A stretch of 64,000 nt of DNA, from NCBI RefSeq assembly GCF_000253295.1, contig NC_015717.1, positions 2,790,001 to 2,854,000 of the forward strand. Reading direction: 5' to 3'. Positions 17,918-26,545 of this stretch are shown piece by piece. A program made the position numbers and the translations under genes. Position 1 is the first letter of the stretch; each line of letters starts with the position of its first letter. Under the pieces are notes generated by a model. The model ran no database searches and was not told where the DNA came from. It worked only from the letters and a program-made list of their open reading frames with translations. Source of the stretch: Hyphomicrobium sp. MC1. Lineage in GTDB: Bacteria > Pseudomonadota > Alphaproteobacteria > Rhizobiales > Hyphomicrobiaceae.

Positions 17918-18133
17918 ATGTACGGAGAGATCAAGAAATTCCGCGCCGATCTCGGCGTCGGCATCATTCGCGGCGAGGATGGACGCAGCTTCCGTTTCGC
18001 AGGCGGAGACATCCGCAATGGCATCGAAAAACTCGAAGGCCATGAGGTTCATTTCGAACTCGGCGAACGCAAAGCGCGCGACATCATCGTGCTTGCGGGC
18101 TCGCCGTGGACAGCATTCGGAAACGTCCTTTGA
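17918..18133 (+). CDS. Small cold-shock-domain-like protein
   Basis: The 71-residue product has the size and strand pattern of a cold-shock/OB-fold protein: GEIKKFRADLGVGIIRGEDGRSFRF echoes the GxVKWFNxxKGFGFI segment, and HEVHFELGERKARDIIV matches the closing strands. The RNP aromatic residues are only partly kept, so nucleic-acid binding is uncertain. GAGGAGAGACAG supplies the ribosome site for ATG 17918. It is followed after 22 bases by another small gene. The CSD call is an inference from pattern. Confidence 0.6.
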   Translation: MYGEIKKFRADLGVGIIRGEDGRSFRFAGGDIRNGIEKLEGHEVHFELGERKARDIIVLAGSPWTAFGNVL

Positions 18134-18155
18134 TCGGCCTTCGGGAGAACCAGCC

Positions 18156-18575
18156 ATGCGAGCCCATTTCGATTTATCCGATGTGCCGGTCGTCGAGGCT
18201 TCCGACCTTGCATTTGTCATCGACCTTCTTCGCGAACACGGTCAGGGATTGGCACTTTTGCGAGGCCTGCGAGAGGACGAGATCCGGGAGATCGAGGATG
18301 AGATCTGGATGGCGTTCGATGATGCGCGCAAGGGCACGGCCCGGCTCGCCGTAGCGCTGCGCTTCCGGGCGCTTCTGACGGCCTTCTCTGGTCGGCGCCT
18401 CAAAGCTCTGTTTCTGGAGCGCGGCTTCCGGTTGCTCGCGCTTGCAGCTCAGGACGCCGCAGCGCGCCCGCTGAACGTCCGGTTTGGGTTCAATACGCAG
18501 CAGATGCTGCTCGCGCTGGACGCCTCGACAGCACGACCGCGGCAGAGTGCCCATACCCTGCCTCTCGCCGCATAA
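18156..18575 (+). CDS. Hypothetical helical protein
   Basis: This 139-residue protein is predicted to be mostly alpha-helical, acidic in the first half and rich in Leu, Arg and Ala in the second, with no signal peptide or membrane span. I do not recognise it. ATG 18156 lies 22 bases after the preceding stop with GGGAGAA upstream. It is one of three small genes between the DevB-like adaptor and the permease. Confidence 0.6.
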   Translation: MRAHFDLSDVPVVEASDLAFVIDLLREHGQGLALLRGLREDEIREIEDEIWMAFDDARKGTARLAVALRFRALLTAFSGRRLKALFLERGFRLLALAAQDAAARPLNVRFGFNTQQMLLALDASTARPRQSAHTLPLAA

Positions 18576-18713
18576 AGCAACACACTGAAATAAACGTGAT
18601 TTCCTGGCCTTCGGCCGTGTTCCTGCCGGAACAGCGACCACGCAGCCGGCGAGGCATTGTTGCGACATGGCCGGCGCGACCGGCCAGCAAGAAACCATCG
18701 TCAGGAGGCTACC

Positions 18714-19253
18714 ATGTCCAAGATCACCTTTGCTCTCGCCGCGACGCTGCTGGCCGGGACGACGATGACAAACGCCGCGAACGCAGATGCGGTCAGGGTC
18801 GGTTTTGGCTTTCCGCTCGGTTCGTTCGTCGCGCATTCGAACGAGACTTACAGTGGCCGCGATTATCAGCGCGTCGAGCGACCGCGCTCCGCCCGTCGCG
18901 AAGTCAAGGAGAGTGCCCCTCGCAAAATCGTAAAGGTCAAGCGTCCCGCGCAATCCGACGTTGCCGAGACCGCCGTCAAGACGCCCGCGACAGCAACCGT
19001 GCAACCAGTAAAGCTCGAAGGCAGGCTGCCGGCCGATACCGTGACGACTGCCGCGGTAGAAAAGACGGCCGCCGCTAACACGACGGGGGCGATTGCATCA
19101 TCCAAACCGGAAACGTCAGTGAACGGCGGAAAGGTCGCTTCGGATACTCGTGCTTCATCTGCGAAAGCGGATACCGAAACGGCAGCAACCACGCACATCT
19201 GCCGGCGCTATTCGCCGGCTATCGCCGCGCTGATCGACGTTCCCTGCGACTAA
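18714..19253 (+). CDS. Secreted low-complexity protein, unknown
   Basis: The 179-residue product has a signal peptide (cleavage near TNAANADA), then a short conserved-looking stretch (GRDYQRVERPRSARR) and a long Ala/Thr/Lys/Glu-rich segment, ending in a compact HICRRYSPAIAALIDVPCD tail with two cysteines. The middle looks like a periplasmic linker. AGGAGG seven bases upstream fixes ATG 18714. Its position before the permease gene suggests, without proof, a role in the same export process. Confidence 0.65.
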   Translation: MSKITFALAATLLAGTTMTNAANADAVRVGFGFPLGSFVAHSNETYSGRDYQRVERPRSARREVKESAPRKIVKVKRPAQSDVAETAVKTPATATVQPVKLEGRLPADTVTTAAVEKTAAANTTGAIASSKPETSVNGGKVASDTRASSAKADTETAATTHICRRYSPAIAALIDVPCD

Positions 19254-19361
19254 GCCTGACACAGACACCGGGCGGCAGGCTGAAAGCTCTGTGCCCTGCG
19301 AAACAGCCAACCGCAACGCCGTCGTTCAAAGTCTGACCAACGCCCAAGGAGGGAGCAGGTC

Positions 19362-20576
19362 ATGGAACTCGCCGCAACAGCACCAATCATCATGCGTAAG
19401 CCGATAGCAGCCGCACGGGAAAAACGCCCAAGCGCATTTCGCGTGCCGATGGTCGTGAAGCTCGCTTATCGCAATCTTTTTCATGATCGCCTAAGCTTCT
19501 TCGTGACCGTCGTCGGCATTCTGTTTTCGGTTGTGCTGGTCGCGGTCCAATCCGGCATCTATCTCGGATCGGCAAACAAGATCGCGACGATCATCGACGC
19601 GGCGCCGGCCGATCTTTGGATCGTGCCGCTCGGCACCAAGAGCTACGACGATCCCTCGTTTCTCGCTGGCCGCGAACGCTATCTGGCGCTGTCGGCACCC
19701 GGCGTCGAAAATTCGGAAGACATGCTGGTTTCATTCGCCCGCTGGCGCAAACCGCGAGGTGGCGAAACGACGGTCCTGCTGATTGGAACGTCAGGCGACA
19801 GCCCAAAGGCGCTGCCCGCAAACATCATCGAAGGTAGCCGCGCAGCGCTCGAAGCTCCGAATACGGTTGCGATCGATCGCAGCTACTTCAACGATCTGGG
19901 CGTCAACAGGCTCGGCGAGCACGCCGAACTCAACGGCGCCGCGGTCAAGCTCGTGGCGATTACCAAGCGCGTGCGTTCGTTCACGACGCTGCCGTTCGTC
20001 TTCACGTCCATCGACGAAGCGCGTCAGCTGTCCGGCGCCAACCAGGACCAGGCGAGCTACCAGCGCGTCACGCTGCTGCCCGGCGCCGACCTCGAAACGG
20101 TGCGTAAGGAAATTGCCGCACGCCTTCCCGATACGGAAGTTTTGACGCAGACGGAGTTCCGCACCCGCAGCCAGGACTATTGGTTGAAGCAGACCGGCGC
20201 GGGTGCCGCCCTCGATGCGGGTAAGCTCTTGGGCCTGATCGTCGGCATTGTCATTGTCGCGCAGACGCTTTATTCGAGCACGAAAGATCATATCAACGAG
20301 TTCGCCACTCTGCGCGCCTTGGGGGCCGGTGCGGGCTACATCGTCAAGGTGATTCTCATTCAAGCCGTGCTTTCAGGGCTGATCGGCTATGTGCTGGGTA
20401 TGGGACTGGCGCTGACCGCCATTCATTTTGCGCAGGACACCAAGCTCACAATCATTATGACTGCGCCACTTGCCGCCCAACTTTTCGCAATAACCATCGG
20501 CATGTGCATCTTCGCCGCCATAAGCGCCATCATCAAGGTCGTCCGCATCGACCCGGCCGTCGTGTTCAGCCGCTAA
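19362..20576 (+). CDS. FtsX/DevC-type ABC transporter permease
   Basis: The 404-residue inner-membrane protein has one helix near residues 45-65 (LSFFVTVVGILFSVVLVAVQSG), a large periplasmic domain of about 200 residues, and three C-terminal helices, the MacB/FtsX layout. The periplasmic part resembles DevC rather than LolC. It pairs with the ATPase 22 bases downstream. A GGAGGGAGCAGGTC ribosome site precedes ATG 19362. Together with the adaptor upstream it would form a tripartite exporter. Confidence 0.88.
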   Translation: MELAATAPIIMRKPIAAAREKRPSAFRVPMVVKLAYRNLFHDRLSFFVTVVGILFSVVLVAVQSGIYLGSANKIATIIDAAPADLWIVPLGTKSYDDPSFLAGRERYLALSAPGVENSEDMLVSFARWRKPRGGETTVLLIGTSGDSPKALPANIIEGSRAALEAPNTVAIDRSYFNDLGVNRLGEHAELNGAAVKLVAITKRVRSFTTLPFVFTSIDEARQLSGANQDQASYQRVTLLPGADLETVRKEIAARLPDTEVLTQTEFRTRSQDYWLKQTGAGAALDAGKLLGLIVGIVIVAQTLYSSTKDHINEFATLRALGAGAGYIVKVILIQAVLSGLIGYVLGMGLALTAIHFAQDTKLTIIMTAPLAAQLFAITIGMCIFAAISAIIKVVRIDPAVVFSR

Positions 20577-20598
20577 CCGAATTCCAGGGAGACTTAAC

Positions 20599-21339
20599 AT
20601 GACCGAGCCAAACAACAGCAAAGTCATCGTCGAAGCGGAAGGCATCGTGAAGGTGCTGGGCGCTGGAGCCGGCGAAAACAAGGTTTTGAAAGGCGTCGAC
20701 CTTCAGCTGCATACCGGCGAGCTGACGCTGATGATGGGGCCGTCCGGATCCGGTAAGACCACCCTGCTCTCGATCCTCGGCTGCATCCTGTCACCCACAC
20801 AGGGCAAGCTGTCGATCTCCGGCATGGATACGCGGAACATGAACAAGGAGCAGCTTGCCAATCTGCGGCGCAAGCATGTCGGCTTCGTGTTCCAGTCCTA
20901 TAATCTCGTGCCGACGCTCTCGGCCGTCGAGAATGTCATGCTGGCGCTGGACCTGCGCGATCTCAACGGTCCGGACGCGCGCCGCCAGGCGGTCGAAGCG
21001 CTCGAAGCGGTTGGCCTCGGCCACCGCATCAACGCGATGCCGGCCAAAATGTCGGGCGGCGAGAAGCAGCGCGTTTCGATTGCCCGGGCGCTCGCCGGTT
21101 CACCCTCGGTCATTCTCGCCGACGAGCCGACAGCGGCACTCGATGCCCAGAACGGCATGGCCGTCATGGAATTGCTGGCAGCCGTGGCACAGGATACCGG
21201 GCGGGCCGTTTTGGCCGTTACCCACGACCACCGGACGCTGCAATACGCCGATCGTATCATCACCATCGACGACGGCCGGATTGCAGGATCTGAGCGGCCA
21301 AAGGTTGCAAATGCCCCCGTTCGGGTGGCGGTGGGATAA
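20599..21339 (+). CDS. DevA/LolD-type ABC transporter ATP-binding protein
   Basis: This 246-residue ATPase has Walker A GPSGSGKTT, a Q-loop FQSYNLVPTLSAVENV, signature MSGGEKQRVSIARAL and Walker B VILADEPTAALD followed by THDHR. The Q-loop context is that of the MacB/LolD/DevA subgroup that drives FtsX-type permeases. It is the last gene of the exporter operon and is followed by a terminator. Fully intact. Confidence 0.93.
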   Translation: MTEPNNSKVIVEAEGIVKVLGAGAGENKVLKGVDLQLHTGELTLMMGPSGSGKTTLLSILGCILSPTQGKLSISGMDTRNMNKEQLANLRRKHVGFVFQSYNLVPTLSAVENVMLALDLRDLNGPDARRQAVEALEAVGLGHRINAMPAKMSGGEKQRVSIARALAGSPSVILADEPTAALDAQNGMAVMELLAAVAQDTGRAVLAVTHDHRTLQYADRIITIDDGRIAGSERPKVANAPVRVAVG

Positions 21340-21348
21340 CCCCCGCCA

Positions 21349-21372
21349 AAAAGGCTGTAATGACGGCCTTTT
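21349..21372 (+). terminator. Probable terminator after ABC ATPase gene
   Basis: AAAAGGC and GCCTTTT form a 7-bp stem around a 10-nt loop, ending in TTTT, ten bases after the stop codon. It separates the exporter operon from fabI. Confidence 0.6.
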
Positions 21373-21529
21373 CGGGCGCCCGCATGGACGGGCTAGTCCT
21401 TAATGGCCGTCCCTCGGGCCAATGGCCGCGCACGCTCCCTCTCCGGGCATCTGGACCGGAAGAGGCATTTGTGTAGGATGCGCCCAAACTCACCAATCCC
21501 AAATTGGAATAACTAAGGAAATAGCGCCC

Positions 21530-22381
21530 ATGGCGGGGCCTCAAGCGAACACGTCCATTTCCCCAGGCACTTTGATGGCCGGAAAACGGGGGCTCATCAT
21601 GGGCGTCGCAAACAATCGATCGATCGCCTGGGGCATCGCGAAAGCCTGCGCGGCCCAGGGCGCAGAAATTGCCCTCACCTATCAAGGGGATGCGCTGAAG
21701 AAGCGGGTCGAGCCGCTGGCGGCGGAGCTTGGCGCCAAGTCGGTTCTTCACTGCGATGTGACCGATGCGGCCTCGATGGACAGCGTTTTCGCGTCCCTCG
21801 AAAAGAGCTGGGGCAGCCTGGATTTTCTCGTCCATGCCATCGCTTACTCGGACAAAAACGAGCTCGACGGCCGGTACGTCGATACGACGGAGAAAAACTT
21901 CACGCAGAGCCTGATGATCTCCTGCTATTCGTTCACGGCTCTCGCCCAGCGCGCCGAGAAGCTGATGCCGAACGGCGGTTCGCTGATCACGCTCAGCTAC
22001 TACGGCGCCGAAAAGGTCATGCCGCACTATAACGTGATGGGCGTTGCCAAGGCCGCGCTCGAGGCGAGCGTGCGCTATCTGGCGTCCGACCTTGGCCGCA
22101 ACGGCATCCGCGTCAACGCGATCTCGGCCGGCCCGATCAAGACGCTGGCTGCGTCGGGCATCGCGGATTTCCGCTATATCCTGAAGTGGAACGAGTATAA
22201 CTCGGCACTCCGCCGCAACGTCACGATCGACGACGTCGGCAACGCCGGTCTCTATCTCCTTTCGGACCTGTCGCGCGGCGTGACCGGCGAAATTCATCAC
22301 GTCGATAGCGGCTATCACGTGCAGGGCATGAAGAACGAGGAAGCGCCCGATATTTCGGTCGTCAAGAGCGACGAAGCGTGA
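21530..22381 (+). CDS. fabI: Enoyl-[acyl-carrier-protein] reductase FabI
   Basis: FabI performs the NADH-dependent last reduction in fatty-acid elongation. The 283-residue protein has the divergent SDR cofactor motif GVANNRSIAWGIA, the catalytic Tyr167-x6-Lys174 pair in YNVMGVAK, and the family's substrate-loop region AGPIKTLAASGI. TAAGGAA precedes ATG 21530; an in-frame extension to 21422 lacks any match to the family and is rejected. Its stop overlaps the start of the histidine phosphatase gene by four bases (GTGA). Confidence 0.95.
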   Translation: MAGPQANTSISPGTLMAGKRGLIMGVANNRSIAWGIAKACAAQGAEIALTYQGDALKKRVEPLAAELGAKSVLHCDVTDAASMDSVFASLEKSWGSLDFLVHAIAYSDKNELDGRYVDTTEKNFTQSLMISCYSFTALAQRAEKLMPNGGSLITLSYYGAEKVMPHYNVMGVAKAALEASVRYLASDLGRNGIRVNAISAGPIKTLAASGIADFRYILKWNEYNSALRRNVTIDDVGNAGLYLLSDLSRGVTGEIHHVDSGYHVQGMKNEEAPDISVVKSDEA

Positions 22382-22995
22382 GTGGTGGGGCGGCAACGAC
22401 CGCGTCGTTGAAGCCCGGACTCACGCTCTATCTCATTCGTCACGGCGAGACGGACTGGAACCGGGAGGCGCGCTACCAAGGGCAGCGCGACATTCCCTTG
22501 AACGACACCGGCAAGGCGCAGGGGCGTCGCCACGGCGGCGTGCTGAAAACGCTGATGCCGGCAATCGCCGAATTCGATTTCGTCGCCAGCCCGCTGCAAC
22601 GGGCCATTGAGACGATGCGCCTGATCCGAGAAGGCCTTGGTCTCGACCCGGACGGCTTTCGCATTGTGCCGGACATTGCTGAACTCAGCTACGGACAATG
22701 GGAAGGCGAACTCGCGGGCGAGCTGCCGCTTAAAGATCCCGAGGGCGTCGCCGCCAAAGCCGCCGATCCCTACGGCTGGAGGCCCAATGGCGGCGAGAGC
22801 TACCACGACCTTGAGGTCCGCGTTTCGAAATGGCTCGGAACCCTGGACCAAAATACGGTTGCCGTCGGGCACGGCGGCGTCAGCCGCGTCGCGCGCGGCG
22901 CTCTGCTCGGAATCGACAGAACTCTCGTGCCATTCCTTGAAGTGCCCCAGGATAAGATTTTGAAGCTCGCCGACGCCAAGATGCGGTGGCTGTGA
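22378..22995 (+). CDS. Histidine phosphatase family protein (phosphoglycerate mutase-like)
   Basis: The 205-residue protein has the phosphohistidine motif LIRHGETDWN near residue 20, the basic loop SPLQRAIET, the acid residue in ELSYGQWEGE and the second His in AVGHGG. It hydrolyses a phosphate monoester; members of this size are often broad-specificity phosphatases and not true glycolytic mutases. GTG 22378 overlaps the fabI stop, so translation is coupled. A set of strong hairpins follows the stop. Confidence 0.88.
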   Translation: MSGGAATTASLKPGLTLYLIRHGETDWNREARYQGQRDIPLNDTGKAQGRRHGGVLKTLMPAIAEFDFVASPLQRAIETMRLIREGLGLDPDGFRIVPDIAELSYGQWEGELAGELPLKDPEGVAAKAADPYGWRPNGGESYHDLEVRVSKWLGTLDQNTVAVGHGGVSRVARGALLGIDRTLVPFLEVPQDKILKLADAKMRWL

Positions 22996-23509
22996 GGGTT
23001 GAACGCCATCAAAGCAAAAGAGCCGGAGATGCGGCTCTCCGGCTCTTCGGCACTCGATAAGGAGTGCATGCTGAAAGCCCCCTCGACCCGGGGCTCAATC
23101 CGAGAGGAATGGGCTTTTATGAGCCGACAGAGACGTTCGCCTGGAATGGATGAGACAGGCATACGGCGCGGCCGTTCGAATGAGCGACCTGTCCATACCG
23201 CCTTCGCAACATGCGATCCTGCGATGCGCCGCGGGCTGCTTTTGGGCAGCGGATGCGGGCTCGGCCGAGTTGCCGGTCAAATACGGACTCACACCTGCCT
23301 CGTCCCATCGTCAGGGCGACGGAACTGCCGACGAACGCAGTACTTCGTCGAGTTAATCTGCGTCGCGGAGGGTTGTCACGCGGCTTTGGCCCCGATGCGC
23401 TCTTGCCGCCACCTCGCCGGCCACCTAAGAAGAGCGGTGACGCAGCCCGGCAACAATCGTTGCAGAGCCATCGAGTGCCCATCGGGCCAACTTCCGCATA
23501 TTTCAGGCA
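22996..23509. other. Structured intergenic region before aroC, no convincing gene
   Basis: This long gap begins with a cluster of hairpins and then shows no gene I can support. Several open frames cross it on both strands, but none has a ribosome site, family resemblance or sensible composition. The aroC promoter must lie in its right part. Confidence 0.6.
23018..23117 (+). other. Three tandem hairpins with an alternative pairing
   Basis: The first is a perfect 12-bp stem, AAGAGCCGGAGA (23018-23029) with its complement at 23036-23047. Next is GCACTC/GAGTGC (23050-23055, 23062-23067), then AGCCCC/GGGGCT (23076-23081, 23090-23095). AAAGCCC at 23074-23080 can instead pair with GGGCTTT at 23111-23117, excluding the third hairpin. 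The first stem lacks a T run. It could be a terminator region of the fabI operon or a small RNA. Confidence 0.6.
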
Positions 23510-24598
23510 ATGTCTCACAACACTTTCGGACATCTGTTTCGCGTGACGACCTGGGGCGAAAGCCACGGCCCGGCCATCGGCGCCATCGTGGACGGTTGTC
23601 CGCCGGGCATCGCGCTCGAAACCGGTGAGATCCAGGCCTATCTCGATAAGCGCAAGCCCGGCCAGTCACGCTTCACGACCCAGCGCCAAGAGGCCGACGC
23701 GGTCAAAATCCTGTCCGGCGTGTTCGCCGATGCTTCGGGCAAGCAGGTCACGACCGGAACGCCTATTGCGCTTGAAATCGAAAATACCGATCAGCGCTCG
23801 AAGGACTACGGCGAGATCAAGGACAAGTTCCGTCCTGGCCACGCTGACTTCACCTACGACGCCAAGTACGGCATTCGCGACTATCGCGGCGGCGGGCGGT
23901 CGTCGGCGCGCGAAACGGCGTCGCGTGTGGCTGCTGGCGCCGTGGCGCGGAAGGTCATCTCCGGCGTTAAGATTCGCGGCGCGCTGGTGCAGATCGGGCA
24001 GATCAAAATCGATCGCGGCAACTGGGATTGGGACGAGGTCGGCAACAATCCGTTCTTCTCTCCGGATAAGCAGGCGGCAGAGCACTGGGCCGACTATCTC
24101 GACAAGGTGCGCAAGGCCGGTTCGTCCGTCGGCGCCATTATCGAAGTTGTAGCGGAAGGCGTGCCGGCAGGCTGGGGCGCGCCGCTCTACGGCAAGCTCG
24201 ATCAGGACCTCGCCAGCGCGATGATGTCGATCAACGCCGTCAAGGGCGTCGAGATCGGCGAAGGCATGGCGGCTGCCGAGCTAACAGGTGAGCAGAACGC
24301 GGACGAAATCCGCATCGGCAACGACGGTGCACCGGATTTCCTGTCGAACCACGCGGGCGGGATTCTTGGCGGCATTTCGACCGGTCAGCCGATCGTCTGC
24401 CGTTTCGCGGTTAAGCCGACATCTTCGATTTTAACGCCGCGCCGGACGATCGACCGTCATGGCCATGAGACGGAACTCATCACGAAAGGCCGCCACGATC
24501 CGTGCGTCGGCATTCGCGCCGTACCGGTGGGCGAAGCGATGATGGCGATTGTGCTCGCAGACCATTTCCTGCGGCATCGCGGCCAAATCGGCGGGTAA
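23510..24598 (+). CDS. aroC: Chorismate synthase
   Basis: AroC makes chorismate from EPSP with reduced FMN, the last step of the shikimate pathway. The 362-residue protein has all family landmarks: TWGESHGPAIGAIVDG near the N-terminus, GKQVTTGTPIALEIEN, the RGGGRSSARETASRVAAGA phosphate-binding loop and SNHAGGILGGISTGQPI toward the end. Length is normal and the start ATG is that of the family. The sirtuin frame begins inside its last codons. Confidence 0.97.
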   Translation: MSHNTFGHLFRVTTWGESHGPAIGAIVDGCPPGIALETGEIQAYLDKRKPGQSRFTTQRQEADAVKILSGVFADASGKQVTTGTPIALEIENTDQRSKDYGEIKDKFRPGHADFTYDAKYGIRDYRGGGRSSARETASRVAAGAVARKVISGVKIRGALVQIGQIKIDRGNWDWDEVGNNPFFSPDKQAAEHWADYLDKVRKAGSSVGAIIEVVAEGVPAGWGAPLYGKLDQDLASAMMSINAVKGVEIGEGMAAAELTGEQNADEIRIGNDGAPDFLSNHAGGILGGISTGQPIVCRFAVKPTSSILTPRRTIDRHGHETELITKGRHDPCVGIRAVPVGEAMMAIVLADHFLRHRGQIGG

Positions 24599-25319
24599 TT
24601 TCGAGGGCCGACCCATCGCGCAGCATCCAAAGATCATCATTTTGACTGGCGCGGGGCTGTCGGCCGAAAGCGGCGTCCCGACGTTTCGCGATCCAAACGG
24701 CATGTGGGCGAAATATGATTGGCGCGACGTCGCCACGCCCGACGGTTTTCAACGCGATCCGGCACTCGTGCTGAATTTCTATAATGCGCGGCGGCGCGCT
24801 CATCGCGGCATCAAGCCTAATGCTGCGCACATCGCTTTGGCGCGTCTCGAAGCCGAGCATGGCGGCGTGACGGTCGTTACACAGAATATCGACGCGCTGC
24901 ATGAAGCCGCCGGATCGCATTCCCTCATTCACATGCACGGTGAGCTGTTCAAGGCGCTGTGCACCTTCTGCAAGCATCGGGTCCCCTGGCAGGGCGATTT
25001 GCTGGTCGATACGTCGTGCCCCTATTGCGGGCTGCCGGGCGGAATGCGGCCAGACGTCGTCTGGTTTGGCGAGATGCCGTATCAGATGGGGCGGATCACG
25101 GGGCTTCTCGGAGAGGCGGATCTTTTCCTGTCGATTGGTACCAGCGGGCACGTCTATCCGGCGGCCGGGTTCGTGGCGGAAGCGCGTGAGCACGGCGCGC
25201 GCACGGTGGAGCTCAACCTCGAACCGTCGGAGGGTGCGAGCCAATTCGACGAAGCCATCTACGGTCATGCGACCGAGATCGTTCCGGCCTTCGTCGATCG
25301 TATTCTGGCTGGCCGCTAA
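24549..25319 (+). CDS. NAD-dependent protein deacylase, sirtuin (CobB-like)
   Basis: This sirtuin has the NAD-binding ILTGAGLSAESGVPTFRD segment, TQNIDALHE, the catalytic His in HMHGEL, and a zinc site of two CxxC pairs (CTFC, CPYC). Tyr and Arg in FYNARR match the Tyr-x-x-Arg of class III sirtuins such as CobB and SIRT5, so desuccinylase as well as deacetylase activity is possible. No ATG lies upstream of the core; the only start codon I can find is TTG at 24549, which overlaps aroC by 50 bases, giving 256 residues. An ATC or other unusual start after the aroC stop cannot be excluded. Confidence 0.88.
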   Translation: MCSQTISCGIAAKSAGNFEGRPIAQHPKIIILTGAGLSAESGVPTFRDPNGMWAKYDWRDVATPDGFQRDPALVLNFYNARRRAHRGIKPNAAHIALARLEAEHGGVTVVTQNIDALHEAAGSHSLIHMHGELFKALCTFCKHRVPWQGDLLVDTSCPYCGLPGGMRPDVVWFGEMPYQMGRITGLLGEADLFLSIGTSGHVYPAAGFVAEAREHGARTVELNLEPSEGASQFDEAIYGHATEIVPAFVDRILAGR

Positions 25320-26545
25320 CGTCGAAAGACCGCGACGACCTCGACGTGTGCAGAATAAACGAATTGATCAACCGGCGTAACGGATTCGATCTTATAGCCG
25401 CCATCGACGAGATGGCGCGCGTCGCGTGCGAGCGTCGCGGGATTGCAGGACACCGCAATAACAGTCTTCACCTTTGAGCGCGCCAAGCGCTGCGACTGCG
25501 CTTCGGCCCCGGCACGTGGCGGATCGAAAACGATAGCGTCGTGCTCATTGAGTTCCAGCGGGGATAGCGGGTCGCGGAAGAGATCGCGAACGACGGCGCT
25601 AATTGGCTTTAGCCCAGATGTTTTCTTTGCGCCGTCGCCCAAAGCCGTCACCGCGGCCTTGCTGCCGTCGAACGCGGAGACGCGGGCCTTCGCCGCTATC
25701 GGAAACGCGAAGGCGCCGAGGCCGCAGAAGAGATCGGCAACCTTTTTCGTCTTTCCGAGCGCGGCGACGATACGCTCAGCGATTTCGCTCTCGGCGGCTT
25801 CGACAGCTTGAACGAATACGCCCGGCGGCAACGGAACTTCCACCGCGCCGAATGTCAGGAAGGGGGGTAGCGTTTCGACGACGACATCGCCGGCCACGAC
25901 GAGACGTGCGAGTCCCATCGCGCTCGCCGCGGACGCAAGTCCGGTTCGGATTTCCGGCGACAGTTTGCGTTCCGTGCCATCGACTTCGACATCTAGACCA
26001 GACTTCGTGAGCGTGATCGTGACGCGCGCTTCATCGCGTTTCGGCAGCAGCGGCGCGATCAGTTTTCCTACAGCCGGCAATGCCGCAACGATCTTCGGCT
26101 CAAGCACCGGACATTCTTCGATGGCCACGAGATCGTGAGAGGCGGCCTCGTGGAAGCCAAGCTCGACGCCAAACTGCGAACGGATCGCCTTGAGCGCCGC
26201 ACGGCGGCGGTGCCCGGCGGGGCGCTGCAATTGATCGACCTCGGGTTCGAGGCCACGCGCCTGAAAAGCGTTGACGACGAGATCGCGTTTCCATGCCGCG
26301 TAACTGTCCGACGCCAGATGCTGCACGCTGCAACCGCCACATTTGCCGAAATGTTTGCAGACCGGAGCGACGCGTTCGGCACTCGGTTCGAGCACGCGCA
26401 GGAGGCGCGCGCGCTCGCCCTCGACTTCGGCTTCGATGCGTTCTCGCGGCAGCGCGAACGGTACGAAGACCATCCGGCCATCGACTTCGGCGATGCCATC
26501 GCCTTGCGCGCCGAGACGACTGATGACGAATTCACGCTCAGCCAT
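25316..26545 (-). CDS. TrmA/RlmD-family RNA 5-methyluridine methyltransferase
   Basis: The 409-residue enzyme has an N-terminal TRAM-like domain (VISRLGAQGDGIAEVDGRMV), an iron-sulfur-type cysteine set CKHFGKCGGCSVQH, the SAM domain (VADLFCGLGAFAFPIA), and the catalytic Cys motif SCNPATLARD preceded by FDPPRAGA. It methylates uridine in rRNA or tRNA; which site cannot be read from sequence. ATG 26545 overlaps the upstream tlyA stop by eight bases. A further in-frame extension is possible but would lie wholly within tlyA. Its stop overlaps the convergent sirtuin stop by four bases. Confidence 0.9.
   Translation of the reverse strand: MAEREFVISRLGAQGDGIAEVDGRMVFVPFALPRERIEAEVEGERARLLRVLEPSAERVAPVCKHFGKCGGCSVQHLASDSYAAWKRDLVVNAFQARGLEPEVDQLQRPAGHRRRAALKAIRSQFGVELGFHEAASHDLVAIEECPVLEPKIVAALPAVGKLIAPLLPKRDEARVTITLTKSGLDVEVDGTERKLSPEIRTGLASAASAMGLARLVVAGDVVVETLPPFLTFGAVEVPLPPGVFVQAVEAAESEIAERIVAALGKTKKVADLFCGLGAFAFPIAAKARVSAFDGSKAAVTALGDGAKKTSGLKPISAVVRDLFRDPLSPLELNEHDAIVFDPPRAGAEAQSQRLARSKVKTVIAVSCNPATLARDARHLVDGGYKIESVTPVDQFVYSAHVEVVAVFRR

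Noticed and set aside
22999..23628. Open frames on both strands between the phosphatase gene and aroC
   Set aside because: Composition is unlike the neighbours, one runs into aroC, and no start signal is evident; treated as intergenic.
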